NCBI GenBank assembly: GCA_001579985.1
Contig: LRSR01012105.1
Span: forward strand, 1 to 23,549
Origin: Hypsibius dujardini
Lineage: Eukaryota > Tardigrada > Eutardigrada > Parachela > Hypsibiidae
Length of the DNA: 23,549 nucleotides
Direction of reading: 5' to 3'
Part shown: positions 10,143 to 18,610 of the stretch, in pieces
How the letters are laid out: each line of letters opens with the position of its first letter
How positions within the stretch are numbered: the first letter of the stretch is position 1
Translations under genes and position numbers: made by a program
The notes under the pieces: generated by a model
Told to the model about the DNA's origin: nothing
The model's database searches: none
The model's input: only the letters and a program-made list of their open reading frames with translations

Positions 10143-10335
10143 CTCCGGGAGATCAAAACGGCCAGAGCGGAAACTATTAGCAATGACGAGTGGCTGTTGA
10201 GGATGCCGTTGCCGCCCCCTACACAATCCAACGGCAAATGTTAATTTCATGCTAAGTGAATTCCATTAAAACTGTTTATCGGCAACCGAGTCAAGTGTCT
10301 GCAACTAATGCCATATACTCACATGCATCAGTGTT

Positions 10336-10383
<48 letters not shown>

Positions 10384-13300
10384 CGTCGGCTTGTCTGTCT
10401 GAACATCTGAATGTCAGTCTCTCCGTGTATTTTCTACCGCTTGGAAAATTATTATGTGTGATTGAAGGGCTGATTGCCTGTCTCTCTATCTGAATGTCTC
10501 GACAGTTGTCTGACTCGACCGGAACCTGAAAGCAGAAGATAATGCAGGTACCTTTTCCGCTGAGGCCGCTGGCATGAGCTTTCCTGACATCGTCGAGCGA
10601 GAACCGATGGGGTGGCATCTTGTGTGACCATCCGTACTCGTTGAGAGCCACCACGATGACGGAATAATTCCTGGCATGCCGCAAGTTCTCCAGGAAGTGG
10701 GTCTTCTTGTATGTCTTGATATCGCCAGAATCGGTAGGAATGTCTTTTTCGTCCTCCAACAGGGTAATATTATGCGCCTCGCCTTCGTGTGTTTCATTCA
10801 CCTGTCCGAAAAACATCAGAATAAGAACCAGCACAAAAGTTTGTGCAATGCTAGATGACACACATGCAAATTGATAATAGCAGACAAATTATTAGGATGA
10901 GAGAAAGACACGATAGGCAGGCAGGCAGGCAGACAGACAGACAGATAGACAGAATTAGAATAAGCAGACTTACTTCGCGGTAAATGATTTCATATCGCTT
11001 GATGGGGCTAGCTGATTTGATGGTCCAGTGGAGTCCGTTCCGTTGTTCGGTCGATTGGAGCTCAATGGGGAGGGCCAAGCCTAGGAGGAGAAAGGGTAGG
11101 CGATCAAAATTAATTGTCAACTCCCAATAGCCAGTCTTCGCAACATGAGAAATTCCACACAAATTTTATGAGCCGTAATGAAGGAGGGCCGCCCAATTTA
11201 TTGGCCCGCCATCGCGCCCCATAAACTTCCATCTAGGGTGTCGGCTCATTAACTAACGCCAAAACGCAGAGCGGCAGTTATTTCAGACATGACACTCTAA
11301 ATTCAATAAGCTAACGACCTTGATGTCCAAAATTAAACTCCACAATATTCTTGCCTGACACCTTTCTTTCTCCGTCTGTCCATGTCTGTCAGTTAGAATG
11401 TCTGTCTGTCTGCTGTCTGCCTGTGTCTGTATGTTGCTTATTGGTGTGTGTCTGACTGTCTGCCGGCTTTTGCTGCTATCAGTATCTGGAACTGTTGTCT
11501 GCCTGTCTGCTCGTTTACGTCTGTCTTGTCAATAAGTCAGTCCATCATCCCGTCATTGTACAGAGTTAAAAGTCTGATAAGGAAACATTAGAAACAATAG
11601 TTACCTGATAGTTCAATTGTGTGCTCCGTCGTTCCAAGCTCGTTGCCCGCCACGCAAATATACTTCCGGAAGTCGTCTGCCTCCACCCCCTTGATGGTCA
11701 ACGTCGACGTCAGCTTGGTATCCTTCGCCTCGGTGTGAATAGCGTTTCTGCCTTCGCTCACGATCTGCGTCAAGACAAACACATGATTAAATGCCATTCC
11801 CGCAGATCAACACACCACTTGAACGCGCGTAAAAGACATCCGTCCATTTAGAGACGGATCGCCGCTGTGACGTACATCTTCCTTGCCGGATGTGTCTGGT
11901 TCGGTCTTCTCATCGCCAGATTCAGCGGTTTCGGTTTTGAGGGGCAGACGATACCAGTTGAGAGTGTGGCCTTCGAGGGGATAGGCAGAGAAGGAGCACT
12001 CCAGACGCGCTTCGCCGCCGATTCGGGACAGGAAGGTCGCGGTACTGTCCAGAAGTTGAGGCTTATCTGGATGGATAAGGACATTTTCGATAGATATTCA
12101 GTTAACAGACAAGAACGCAGATAGACATATAAGACAAAGAGGCAGATAAGGCGAATACGAAAAGTAGACAAACAAGGAAGGCAGGCAAACAAGACAGACA
12201 ACTTATCAGATAAACAGACAAATGAACAGACAGATCAGACAGACAAACAAACATACAAACAGACGAGTCAGACAGACCGACAGACATACAAACAGGAAGA
12301 CAGACAAACAGACAGATAAACAGACAGGCAGACAGACAAAACGAGCAAACCAACAGACCGACCGACACAAGGATAAAACAAAAGAAATAGACAAGAAAAA
12401 CAGACAAGGAGTAGAAGACTGATGGGCACATAAGACAGACGTGGAGTCTTACAGCGAATGTGGACGACGACTGAGTCGTTGGCCGGTTCTCCAATGCCGT
12501 TATTTGCAACACACGTATAAGTCCCGGTCTCAGCTCGCGACATGGAAGGCACTTCGATGGTTGTCTGATTCGTGTACTGTCCGAGTTCCGTCCGTTCTCC
12601 CGACGATGACTGCGGAGAAAATCATGATTCAAGCACATACGCGGTGATTAATGTACGTTTACAACTACTCATGTCTTACCGTTAGCACCCATTTAATTCC
12701 AGGAGCCGGAAATCCACCTGCTAAGCAAGTCAAACCAAACGTACCGCCCTCGAGGACATCGACAGGCGAGTCAGCGGGTTGAAGGTCCACCGATGGGGGA
12801 TCTGAAAAAGTACAATATTGTCTGTATTGTCTGCATACAAGTGCATTTCTCTGCCTTCTCTTCATACCTGTCTCCTCTGTCTGTCTCCTCTGTCTGTCTG
12901 TGTCTGTCTGTCTGTCAGCCTGCTTGCCTGCCTGTCCGCCCACTGCCTGTCTGACTGACTTCCTGCCTGTAATGTGATTCCGTAAATTTATCTGACGACT
13001 GTGTCTGCACTTACAGACAATGACAACATGATGGGTGACATTCACTTCCGGTTGCAGTCCCGACAACGCCAGGCACGTGTAGAAGCCCGCATCCGACTCA
13101 ACCACCTTCTTGATCGTCAACGTGTTGGTCTTCTTATCCAAAGCAATAGTCGGCTTCTTGGACATCTTGATCGGCCCATTGGAAAGATAGGCGCCGTTGT
13201 GTGTCCAGGCAGGGACAGAGTTCGACTGATCCTGGTTCTCCAACTGACACGGGAGGACCACACGTTCGTGTACCTGCACTTGGATGGTCAGGGGTTGGGT

Positions 13301-13401
13301 ACTAATGCGGGGCATTTCGCTCGGGGGATCGGTGGCCTCTTCCGATTCGGTGGTTTCATTGTCTGTAGTCGCCGCATCTTGTTCCTGACAGAAAACCAGA
13401 C
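10024..13401 (-). CDS. Immunoglobulin-superfamily adhesion protein, three Ig plus one FN3 (Klingon/Wrapper-like architecture)
   Basis: Exons in transcript order: 13401-13015, 12801-12680, 12609-12453, 12066-11876, 11764-11605, 11080-10974, 10801-10552, and probably 10142-10024. All phases match (1493 nt; two bases then 497 codons with stop). The first exon starts inside a signal peptide (LVFCQ), then an acidic Thr/Glu-rich linker, then Ig1 (VVLPCQLEN, AWTHNG, DAGFYTC). Ig2 spans two exons (FGLTCLAGGFPAPGIKW, ETGTYTCVANN). Ig3 spans two exons (ARLECSFSAYP, LNWYRLP, YICVAGNELG). The FN3 domain also spans two exons (LHWTIKSASPIKRYEIIYRE, NYSVIVVALNEYGWS). Three Ig plus a single FN3 is the layout of insect Klingon and Wrapper, membrane-anchored neuronal or glial adhesion proteins. 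Homology to those by name is inference. The 5' signal exon was not located. Confidence 0.9.
10127..10218 (-). CDS. Alternative last exon of the IgSF gene (short hydrophobic, GPI-like tail)
   Basis: A minus-strand acceptor tgtgtag (rc of 10219-10225), also compatible with phase 1, reads GGGNGILNSHSSLL then IVSALAVLI and SRRVCGN before TGA at 10127-10129. Small residues followed by a short hydrophobic run resemble a GPI-anchor signal, the anchoring used by Klingon and Wrapper, but the polar end is atypical. It overlaps the other candidate last exon in a different frame, so at most one is used per transcript. Confidence 0.3.
10331..10401 (+). repeat. (CTGT)n tract in the last intron of the IgSF gene
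   Basis: Nearly perfect TCTG/TTTG tetranucleotide array, read as CAGA in the minus-strand transcript. Degenerate copies continue to about 10500. Confidence 0.95.
10552..11080 (-). CDS. IgSF exons: fibronectin type III domain
   Basis: Exons 11080-10974 and 10801-10552. The first carries strand B with the conserved Trp (GLHWTIKSASPIKRYEIIYR). The second carries HNITLLEDEKD, then FLENLRHARNYSVIVVALN and EYGW, matching the L-x-P-x-x-x-Y-x-V-x-V-x-A-x-N pattern of strand F. A Lys/His-rich segment (DDVRKAHASGLSGK) leads to the C-terminal exon in phase 1. Confidence 0.88.
10916..10952 (+). repeat. (CAGG/CAGA)n tract in an IgSF-gene intron
   Basis: Four GGCA-type units followed by CAGA units, in opposite orientation to the tract at 10331-10401. 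It lies in intron 10802-10973. Confidence 0.93.
11373..11530 (+). repeat. Degenerate CTGT-rich tract in an IgSF-gene intron
   Basis: Interrupted TCTG units with TGCC and TGTG variants, in intron 11081-11604. Orientation as at 10331. Confidence 0.85.
11605..12066 (-). CDS. IgSF exons: Ig domain 3
   Basis: Exons 12066-11876 and 11764-11605 are separated by a 111-nt intron (donor GAT-gtacgt, phase 0). The first has LECSFSAYPLEGHTLNWYRL followed by an acidic insertion (TETAESGDEKTEPDTSGKED). The second has DTKLTSTLTIKGVEADDF and YICVAGNELGTTEHTIELS. The insertion lengthens the C'-D region beyond the usual I-set size. Confidence 0.9.
12104..12411 (+). repeat. Long CAGA-rich tract in an IgSF-gene intron
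   Basis: About 300 bp of CAGA/CAAA/TAGA tetranucleotides fill most of intron 12067-12452. Stop-free stretches in it translate to SVCL or QTDR-like repeats and should not be called genes. Confidence 0.93.
12453..12801 (-). CDS. IgSF exons: Ig domain 2
   Basis: Two exons (12801-12680 and 12609-12453) are separated by a 70-nt intron that interrupts the domain in phase 0. They read PPSVDLQPADSPVDVLEGG, TCLAGGFPAPGIKW, TTIEVPSMSRAETGTYTCV and ANNGIGEPANDSVVVHIR. This is an I-set type domain of the kind found in neural adhesion molecules, with one N-glycosylation site (NQT). Confidence 0.92.
12867..12970 (+). repeat. CTGT-rich tract in an IgSF-gene intron
   Basis: TCTG units with CTCC interruptions and CTGCCTGC variants in intron 12802-13014, opposite in orientation to the tract in the neighbouring long intron. 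Confidence 0.92.
13015..13401 (-). CDS. IgSF exon: signal-peptide end, acidic linker and Ig domain 1
   Basis: The minus-strand acceptor is cctcacag (rc of 13402-13409) and the donor gtaagt (rc of 13009-13014). It enters in phase 1 with GLVFCQEQDAATTDNETTES, suggesting cleavage near the Cys/Gln. It then encodes a full V/I-type Ig domain with the two cysteines, the tryptophan and the D-x-G-x-Y-x-C motif, ending VNVTHHVVIV. It ends in phase 1, so the next exon completes the linker YPP. Confidence 0.9.
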
Positions 13402-13470
13402 CTGTGAGGCAAAGAAAAAAACATTTAGTAAAATGTTGCTATTCTTTTCCTAGTCAAGTTCTAAAAAAGT

Positions 13471-13588
13471 GACTGACTGTCTGTCCGACTGTTTATCTGT
13501 CTGTTTGTCTGTCTGTCAGCCTTCCTGCTTGTTGTCTTTACCTGGTGTCTGTGAATGTGTCTGTCTGCTGTCCTGCGATCTGTCTGTG
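13471..13588 (+). repeat. CTGT-rich tract upstream of the first known IgSF exon
   Basis: CTGT/CTGA units with interruptions, about 70 bp beyond the acceptor of the signal-peptide/Ig1 exon, so probably in the preceding intron. Confidence 0.9.
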
Positions 13589-14375
13589 GCTATGTGTGCA
13601 TATCTGTGTCTTGTTGTCGCCCAAACCATTCAATCAATACCATCTCCCCATGCATGAGACACTTTAAATTTCAATTCCTCTTTGCGATTATTATTGCTTC
13701 AACTTAAAAAAATAATCGATAGCTAATAAAAGCCGTCAAGTCTAATTCGCACCAATTTCAAGACACCCCGAAAATGAGGCGCGCTACTCGCTCAGAGAGA
13801 CAGACACAGGCATGCAGACAGTCAGAGGAGCCCGATAAATATTCCACTAAAGCCAATTGAGGCCACATACAGTCAGAATAGATTTAAGGTCACACACGAC
13901 GATCTGAGTCAAGCAGACAGACAAGACCACCCTGCAACAATATCGTCTTGCGGTCAGTCAAGTCACAATGTAGGTCGCAACAAGGGAAACCGGGGGGTTC
14001 TCAGTTGTCTTGCGGGAATTGCAAACTGCCTCAAGGGATCATTGTCACTTCCCATCTGCTCTACTACGGTACTTCCTCCCTTATTGGGCTGCCGTTTTAC
14101 GATGGATGGGAGTGTCCAGTGGTGCCGTCACAGCTCATTCAACTGGACATATACGAGGGAGAAACCTGAGACGTCTACCCTCACGCACAGACAATGGCCC
14201 CGACCAAATAACAATCGACTCGAATTACCGCGGATACAATGAATTTTAATTGTCTTTGTCCTGGCTGACTGACTTCCAATTGAGGACACCATACACAGAT
14301 GCAGAGACTGCATTCTTGTGCCGTGTTTTCCAATAAGGATTACAATAGGTCACACGCATGCAGTTTACGCAGTGT

Positions 14376-14492
14376 AAACAGACAGGCAAATAGGTGGATA
14401 GGCAGACAGACAGGTAGGCAACACAGACAAACAGACAGACAGACTGACTGACACAGGCAGCGAAACAAACAGGACAGGCAGGTAGACAGACA
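14376..14492 (+). repeat. CAGA-rich tract
   Basis: Degenerate CAGA/CAGG tetranucleotides with a short TGAC run. Confidence 0.9.
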
Positions 14493-15003
14493 TGTTCTTT
14501 TAAACACTTTGCTCGAGTTGTTTCTTTTAAGGACTTACGAATGAGACACACTACTTTAAACCCTGACATTCCATCTTGCCCCCGCGAAAGGGATGACATT
14601 TTAATCCGGATCAAGAAGTCTTGTAGCAGAGTCTATAAAGCTGACCCAGACACGGCTTACACACATCTTTGCATCTCGTCTTTCCAAAACATGTAAAACT
14701 CGCCAGTCATCGCTCTCCCCTCCCCGATGACGTTTCAAACAGATCCCTGCAACTATCTGACTATCCCAAAAATCGTTTCATGGTATGTTATACAGCTGTG
14801 GATGGATGTTGACGAGACCGGGATGGGAAGACGGAGCCGAGATTTTACAATCAACCAAATTCCTGATTAAAACAGCTTCCCAATCGATCGATTCCGGGAG
14901 GGTCTGAAAATGAGACCCTCTCTTCGTGCAATATAATCTGACCCTTTTCCCCGATTTGCTGTATAATTTGGCCGGCCTCGGGTCAAAAACCTCGAATTAC
15001 GAA

Positions 15004-15068
15004 TTTTTAAACAACTCAGATAGAACTGATTGAACTGATTGATTTTTTAAACAACTCAGATAGAACTG
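15004..15068 (+). repeat. Direct repeat, 25 bp, period 40
   Basis: Copies at 15004-15028 and 15044-15068 are identical (TTTTTAAACAACTCAGATAG followed by AACTG). The spacer contains a smaller duplicated GAACTGATT. It is a local tandem duplication unrelated to the tetranucleotide tracts. Confidence 0.9.
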
Positions 15069-15380
15069 CGTTCATGTCTGTGCGGTCACAACTGTCTATA
15101 TGATCCACACAATGCCTTAATGGGGCTCAGACACACACACACATACAGGGCAAACAGACAACATACAGGCACATGACGATCAAAGGCAGACAAGCCTAGA
15201 TCCCTGTCAGACATCATGTCCGACAGGCAGACAGACGATTCAAAAAACACTGGTGACGCGCATAGTCAAAAGGCAGTTTTTTCAGACAAATTTTTGAAAC
15301 AATTCCTAACAAAGACATAGAGATATCACAGACGTCGTGTACGAGTAGTCAAACAAAGGCACAAACACACAATTATATTC

Positions 15381-15488
15381 AGGCAGACATCATGTTGGTA
15401 GCCAGGGAAAGGCATAGACATGTCTGAGAGACAAATGCTGACCATTTAAATCTACTGCTACACAGGCAGACATTATGTCTTGTAGCCA
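15381..15488 (+). repeat. Diverged direct repeat, about 25 bp, spaced 83 bp
   Basis: AGGCAGACATCATG...TAGCCA at 15381-15404 and AGGCAGACATTATG...TAGCCA at 15464-15488. A weaker relative (CAGACATCATGTC) lies near 15208. Confidence 0.7.
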
Positions 15489-15927
15489 ACAACAACTTAA
15501 GCAGGCCCCAGACAAGGCATTAGATTGCCTGTAAAAGCACAAACAGGGGTAGGAATTTCATTATTTTGGAAAGAGGGCCTCCCGCGCGTCCACACACAAA
15601 GTCAACAACTTGACTGACAAAAGGTTCAAGCCCCCCGTGCCTGAATAGGGACGTGTGTATTTTCACAGCCCCGGCATATGAGCTGAGCACACGCCACGGC
15701 GATGTCTGTACGGGATTTACTATTTTCCCAGCCAAAAATATGTTATCTTCCCAAACAGGTCTGAGGCCGGATCCTCATCGACAGAGCTTGCGTTTGTGAT
15801 GTGACGGAGAGACAGTAGCAGAGAGGGAGTGGGGTATCCAAAGAGGCGCGACCTTGTCACGTTCACCACACGCTCATCACCATATAGATTCATCCAGACA
15901 CACACTACAAACAACAACGGGATTTAC

Positions 15928-16059
15928 AGGCGTCCACATCCCTTTTCGAGTGACTTGTTTCTGTTATAATCCGTTGCAGAATCGTTGGGCGCGGACTGCT
16001 CCTTTTGTGCCCAGTGTCCAGCCGTCAAATTGTACGTGAGAGCGTTGACAGACAATTCT
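15928..16059 (-). CDS. Candidate minus-strand exon with kelch-like strand pattern
   Basis: A minus-strand acceptor ggccggcag (rc of 16060-16068) and donor gtaaat (rc of 15922-15927) bound an open frame entering in phase 2. It encodes ELSVNALTYNLTAGHWAQ, then KEQSAPNDSATDYNRNKSLE and KGCGR. The segment resembles one blade of a kelch propeller (x-V-x-x-x-x-YNLTTGxW). No second blade and no phase-matched neighbour exon was found nearby. It could be chance, since repeat-rich DNA here gives many open frames. Confidence 0.25.
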
Positions 16060-16102
16060 CTGCCGGCCAAATGGGTAAGCAGACAAATAATAAGGTACGG
16101 AT

Positions 16103-16232
16103 AAGACAGACAGTCACACATCTAGACATCTAGACAGACAAACAGACATACATGCAGATACAGACAGATAGACTGACAGACAGGCAGTCAGGCAAGCAGA
16201 CAGACAGACAGTGCGCAGAAGAGCAGACAGAG
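16103..16232 (+). repeat. CAGA-rich tract
   Basis: CAGA units with TAGA and CAGG variants, beginning just beyond the candidate minus-strand exon at 15928-16059. Confidence 0.9.
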
Positions 16233-16456
16233 AAGTTGAGTGGTTGCTTTATATCCCGCACTTCCGCTCATACCCACCGGTGGGGGCTAATCAGGGATAA
16301 GCCCCACAAGAGCGTTATCAATTTGAGGGATCCGTAAGATTTCATCTCGTGATATCGCAAGTCCATAATTTGACAGGCCGATTCTAACCGGGAAGTGCGC
16401 GATGGAGTCGGACGGGAAGATGTCGGTCCGAAAAGGATCTGACGCGCTCGGAGGGA

Positions 16457-16564
16457 TTACTCGTTGACACGGCGGAACTGGACATCCAACAGCAGCGGGA
16501 TGAAGTAATGAAAGTTTGACAAAACTGCCAGCTGTCCCTGCAGCCTGATCACCATCTTATTTTC
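16457..16564 (-). CDS. Candidate terminal exon, strand uncertain
   Basis: Minus strand: acceptor aaatttattcag (rc of 16565-16576) in phase 0, then ENKMVIRLQGQLAVLSNFHY, FIPLLLDVQFRRVNE and TAA (16457-16459). The opposite strand is also open here, reading LLVDTAELDIQQQRDEVMKV before TGA. Coding DNA often leaves an open antisense frame, so one strand may be real. No connected exon was found. Confidence 0.2.
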   Translation of the reverse strand, partial: ENKMVIRLQGQLAVLSNFHYFIPLLLDVQFRRVNE

Positions 16565-16715
16565 CTGAATAAATTTCATCCAACGGCAAACAACATCCAC
16601 TAGTAACATAGTCAACGGCAACTGTTACAGACACTTATCTGAGTACGCGATTCAGACACAAGCACAAGCAAGCACAAATTTCAGATAGACAAAGTTGCAG
16701 ACCGGTATAAACACC

Positions 16716-16905
16716 TACAGACAGACATCCCGGCAGATAGACAGGCAGATGAGAGACAGCTAAGCATGCAGGCAGACAGAAAAACTGACAGACAGGCAGA
16801 CGTAGAAACAGAGAGACGACAGGCAGACCGATTGACTGACTGACTGACTGACTGACAGACAGATACAGACAGAGAAACATACAGATAAGGAGACAGACAG
16901 ACAAG
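16716..16905 (+). repeat. CAGA-rich tract with (TGAC)6
   Basis: Degenerate CAGA array. A perfect TGAC run sits at 16833-16856. Confidence 0.93.
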
Positions 16906-17747
16906 ACTACAGGATTGATAGATTAAATAGCTAAATCGAGGCGAGATTCCCAGCTCGGATATACGTGTTAGATGGAGCTTGCATCGGCCTATATCGATAA
17001 CACGTTCGATCGGTCATCTTGCGGCGCGGTCAGCGCGACGAAGGAAAAACTAATGAAGTATCCCACATGAATCGATCCAACGCATCGTTTTTGCCTACAT
17101 GCATCCAGCTGAGTGTATACAACCCACTTTCGCCTTTCAAAATAATCGCAAGATGTTTCCTCCTCCTCTTCCTCATCCCGCAATCCATTGATATACACAC
17201 ACAAACACGCCCGACGCAATATTTATCATCTCAATATATCGGCTGCTGTCACAACGCGTTTGCTTCTTATCTCCCTTTCTCTCTTTCTCTCCATCCAGCA
17301 TCATTTACCTCAATCGCTCGGGGGACTATCTATTCAGACATGACGGGAAAGCCAGGGTCTCTAAGTCTAATCAAAGCGGTGACCTAGTGCCCAAGTCACG
17401 CACCTTAATCAATCAATCAAGCGTGAGGGGACTTGAGTCTGAGCCTTCCTTGTCTGGTGATGAAGTGTCTGCTCGATTTCGACGGCTCGCGGCGCTAATG
17501 TCTCAGCTCGAGGCAGATGTGTGTGCAACTTCAGACATAAAATCGTGAATCACTTGGTGATGCAATAAGCTTCAATGCGCCGGACAAAGAGCTCCCGGGA
17601 TGCTGAGCTGACTAATTGGGACGCGCGTGGTTTCTCAAAGCATGCCGGAATCGATATGAAAAAGTGGTGCTGCGGGCGTTCGTATTATCTGGTCGTATTG
17701 AGAACTGCTCTGGCAACAGACCATCAAGCAACTAGGAACACACGTAA

Positions 17748-17949
17748 AACAGACAGACAGTCAGTCAGTCTATTTGCCAGTCAATCATTCAGTCACCCAG
17801 CCACACAGAGACAGACAAACAGACAAACAGAGAGCCAGACAGACAGACAGAGAGAGAGACAAACAGAAAAGAGACAGGCAGACAGGTACACAGCATGTCT
17901 GTCGGTCAGTCAGTCAGTCATTGAGATAGACAGACCGACTTTACAGACA
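17748..17949 (+). repeat. CAGA-rich tract with CAGT runs
   Basis: CAGA units, GAGA interruptions and short CAGT runs at about 17759-17768 and 17905-17920. Confidence 0.92.
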
Positions 17950-18071
17950 GTCAACTAGGAATACAAGACATACATTCAACCCCCCAACAGACACTTGGAA
18001 AAGGGTCCGAGAAATGAGGGTGGCTTCATGCAGTGCGTGAAGTGACTTCATGAAGCGTTTTGTTCGGCCAG

Positions 18072-18610
18072 CGGGCTGATGACAGCCGATTACTCAACAG
18101 ACAATGTAGCGGACTTAAATGTAGGTTAGGTCTCACGAGCCCGGAGAAACTTGATCTTCACTTTTTCCTGAATCCTGCTACGCTAACCATTAATGAAATG
18201 TACATAAAGCAACATTGGAATCGATTTGCAAAATCGGAGGACTGGAGGAAGGACCTCACGCCGTAAGTCCCTGCAACCGCCAATTCCCAGAGGAACGAAC
18301 ATCTACATACACTGCTGGTGAAATCTGAAACTTCCCATGATCAAGCGTGCCTGCCTGACTGTCTGTTAGTTTGTCTGCCTGTTTGTCTATCTATCTGTCT
18401 GTCTGCAAGCCTGTTTGTCTGCCTGTTCTGCGTGTCTGCTTAATCTGCTGCTCGTCTGCCCGCTCAGTGAATCGATGCCTGAAAGACCCATCATGCCTAC
18501 AGCATTCCCCAATGAAGAGCTCTACCATTTCTCAGGCGAACGCCATGATATTTCACATCTCAGTCAAGAGGGGTCAAGCAAAAATCTTCAAACCTTCTCT
18601 GGGAATTTAG
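18072..18610 (+). CDS. Candidate two-exon gene fragment, unrecognised product
   Basis: Exon 18072-18262 starts after gttcggccag in phase 0 and ends CC-gtaagt in phase 2. Exon 18468-18610 starts after a long pyrimidine run and ctcag in phase 2 and ends in phase 1 at gtgcat. Joined, they encode RADDSRLLNRQCSGLKC, then LTSPEKLDLHFFLNPATL, INEMYIKQHWNRFAKSEDW, a Pro-rich ESMPERPIMPTAFPNEELY and HDISHLSQEGSSKNLQTF. Composition is protein-like, with no tetranucleotide-repeat residues. The family was not recognised. The 205-nt intron contains a CTGT tract that supplies the polypyrimidine run. Flanking exons were not found. Confidence 0.33.
18350..18455 (+). repeat. CTGT-rich tract
   Basis: TCTG/CTGC units forming the pyrimidine-rich 3' half of the candidate intron 18263-18467. 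Confidence 0.9.

Larger units (their letters stand above)
13402..15500. other. Non-coding stretch upstream of the IgSF gene
   Basis: It should contain, or be interrupted by, the missing first exon of the IgSF gene, which was not found. It holds CAGA tracts at about 13798-13828 and 14376-14492, an unexplained patch at 13948-14249 open in all three forward frames, and short direct repeats at 15004-15068 and 15381-15488. Nothing else could be supported. Confidence 0.5.

Noticed and set aside
10308-10493. Open frames of Leu-Ser-Val-Cys repeats here and in the other CTGT tracts
   Set aside because: They are the automatic translation of a tetranucleotide microsatellite with no stop in any frame, and they lie in introns or intergenic DNA.
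12104-12411. CRISPR-like regular repeats
   Set aside because: Units are 4 bp with no unique spacers. This is a eukaryotic microsatellite within an intron.
13948-14249. Three overlapping forward open frames
   Set aside because: All three frames are open, no frame stands out in composition, and no splice sites or family motifs support one.
15530-15561. Minus-strand MKFLPLFVLLQ as the missing signal-peptide exon of the IgSF gene
   Set aside because: The available GT donors give phase 2 or 0, while the next exon needs phase 1, and a stop follows after AI.
17299-17378. Plus-strand exon-like segment (IIYLNRSGDYLFRHDGKARV)
   Set aside because: It has usable splice signals but is only 80 nt, ends in phase 1 which does not match the candidate exon at 18072, and resembles nothing I know. 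Too weak to list as a gene.
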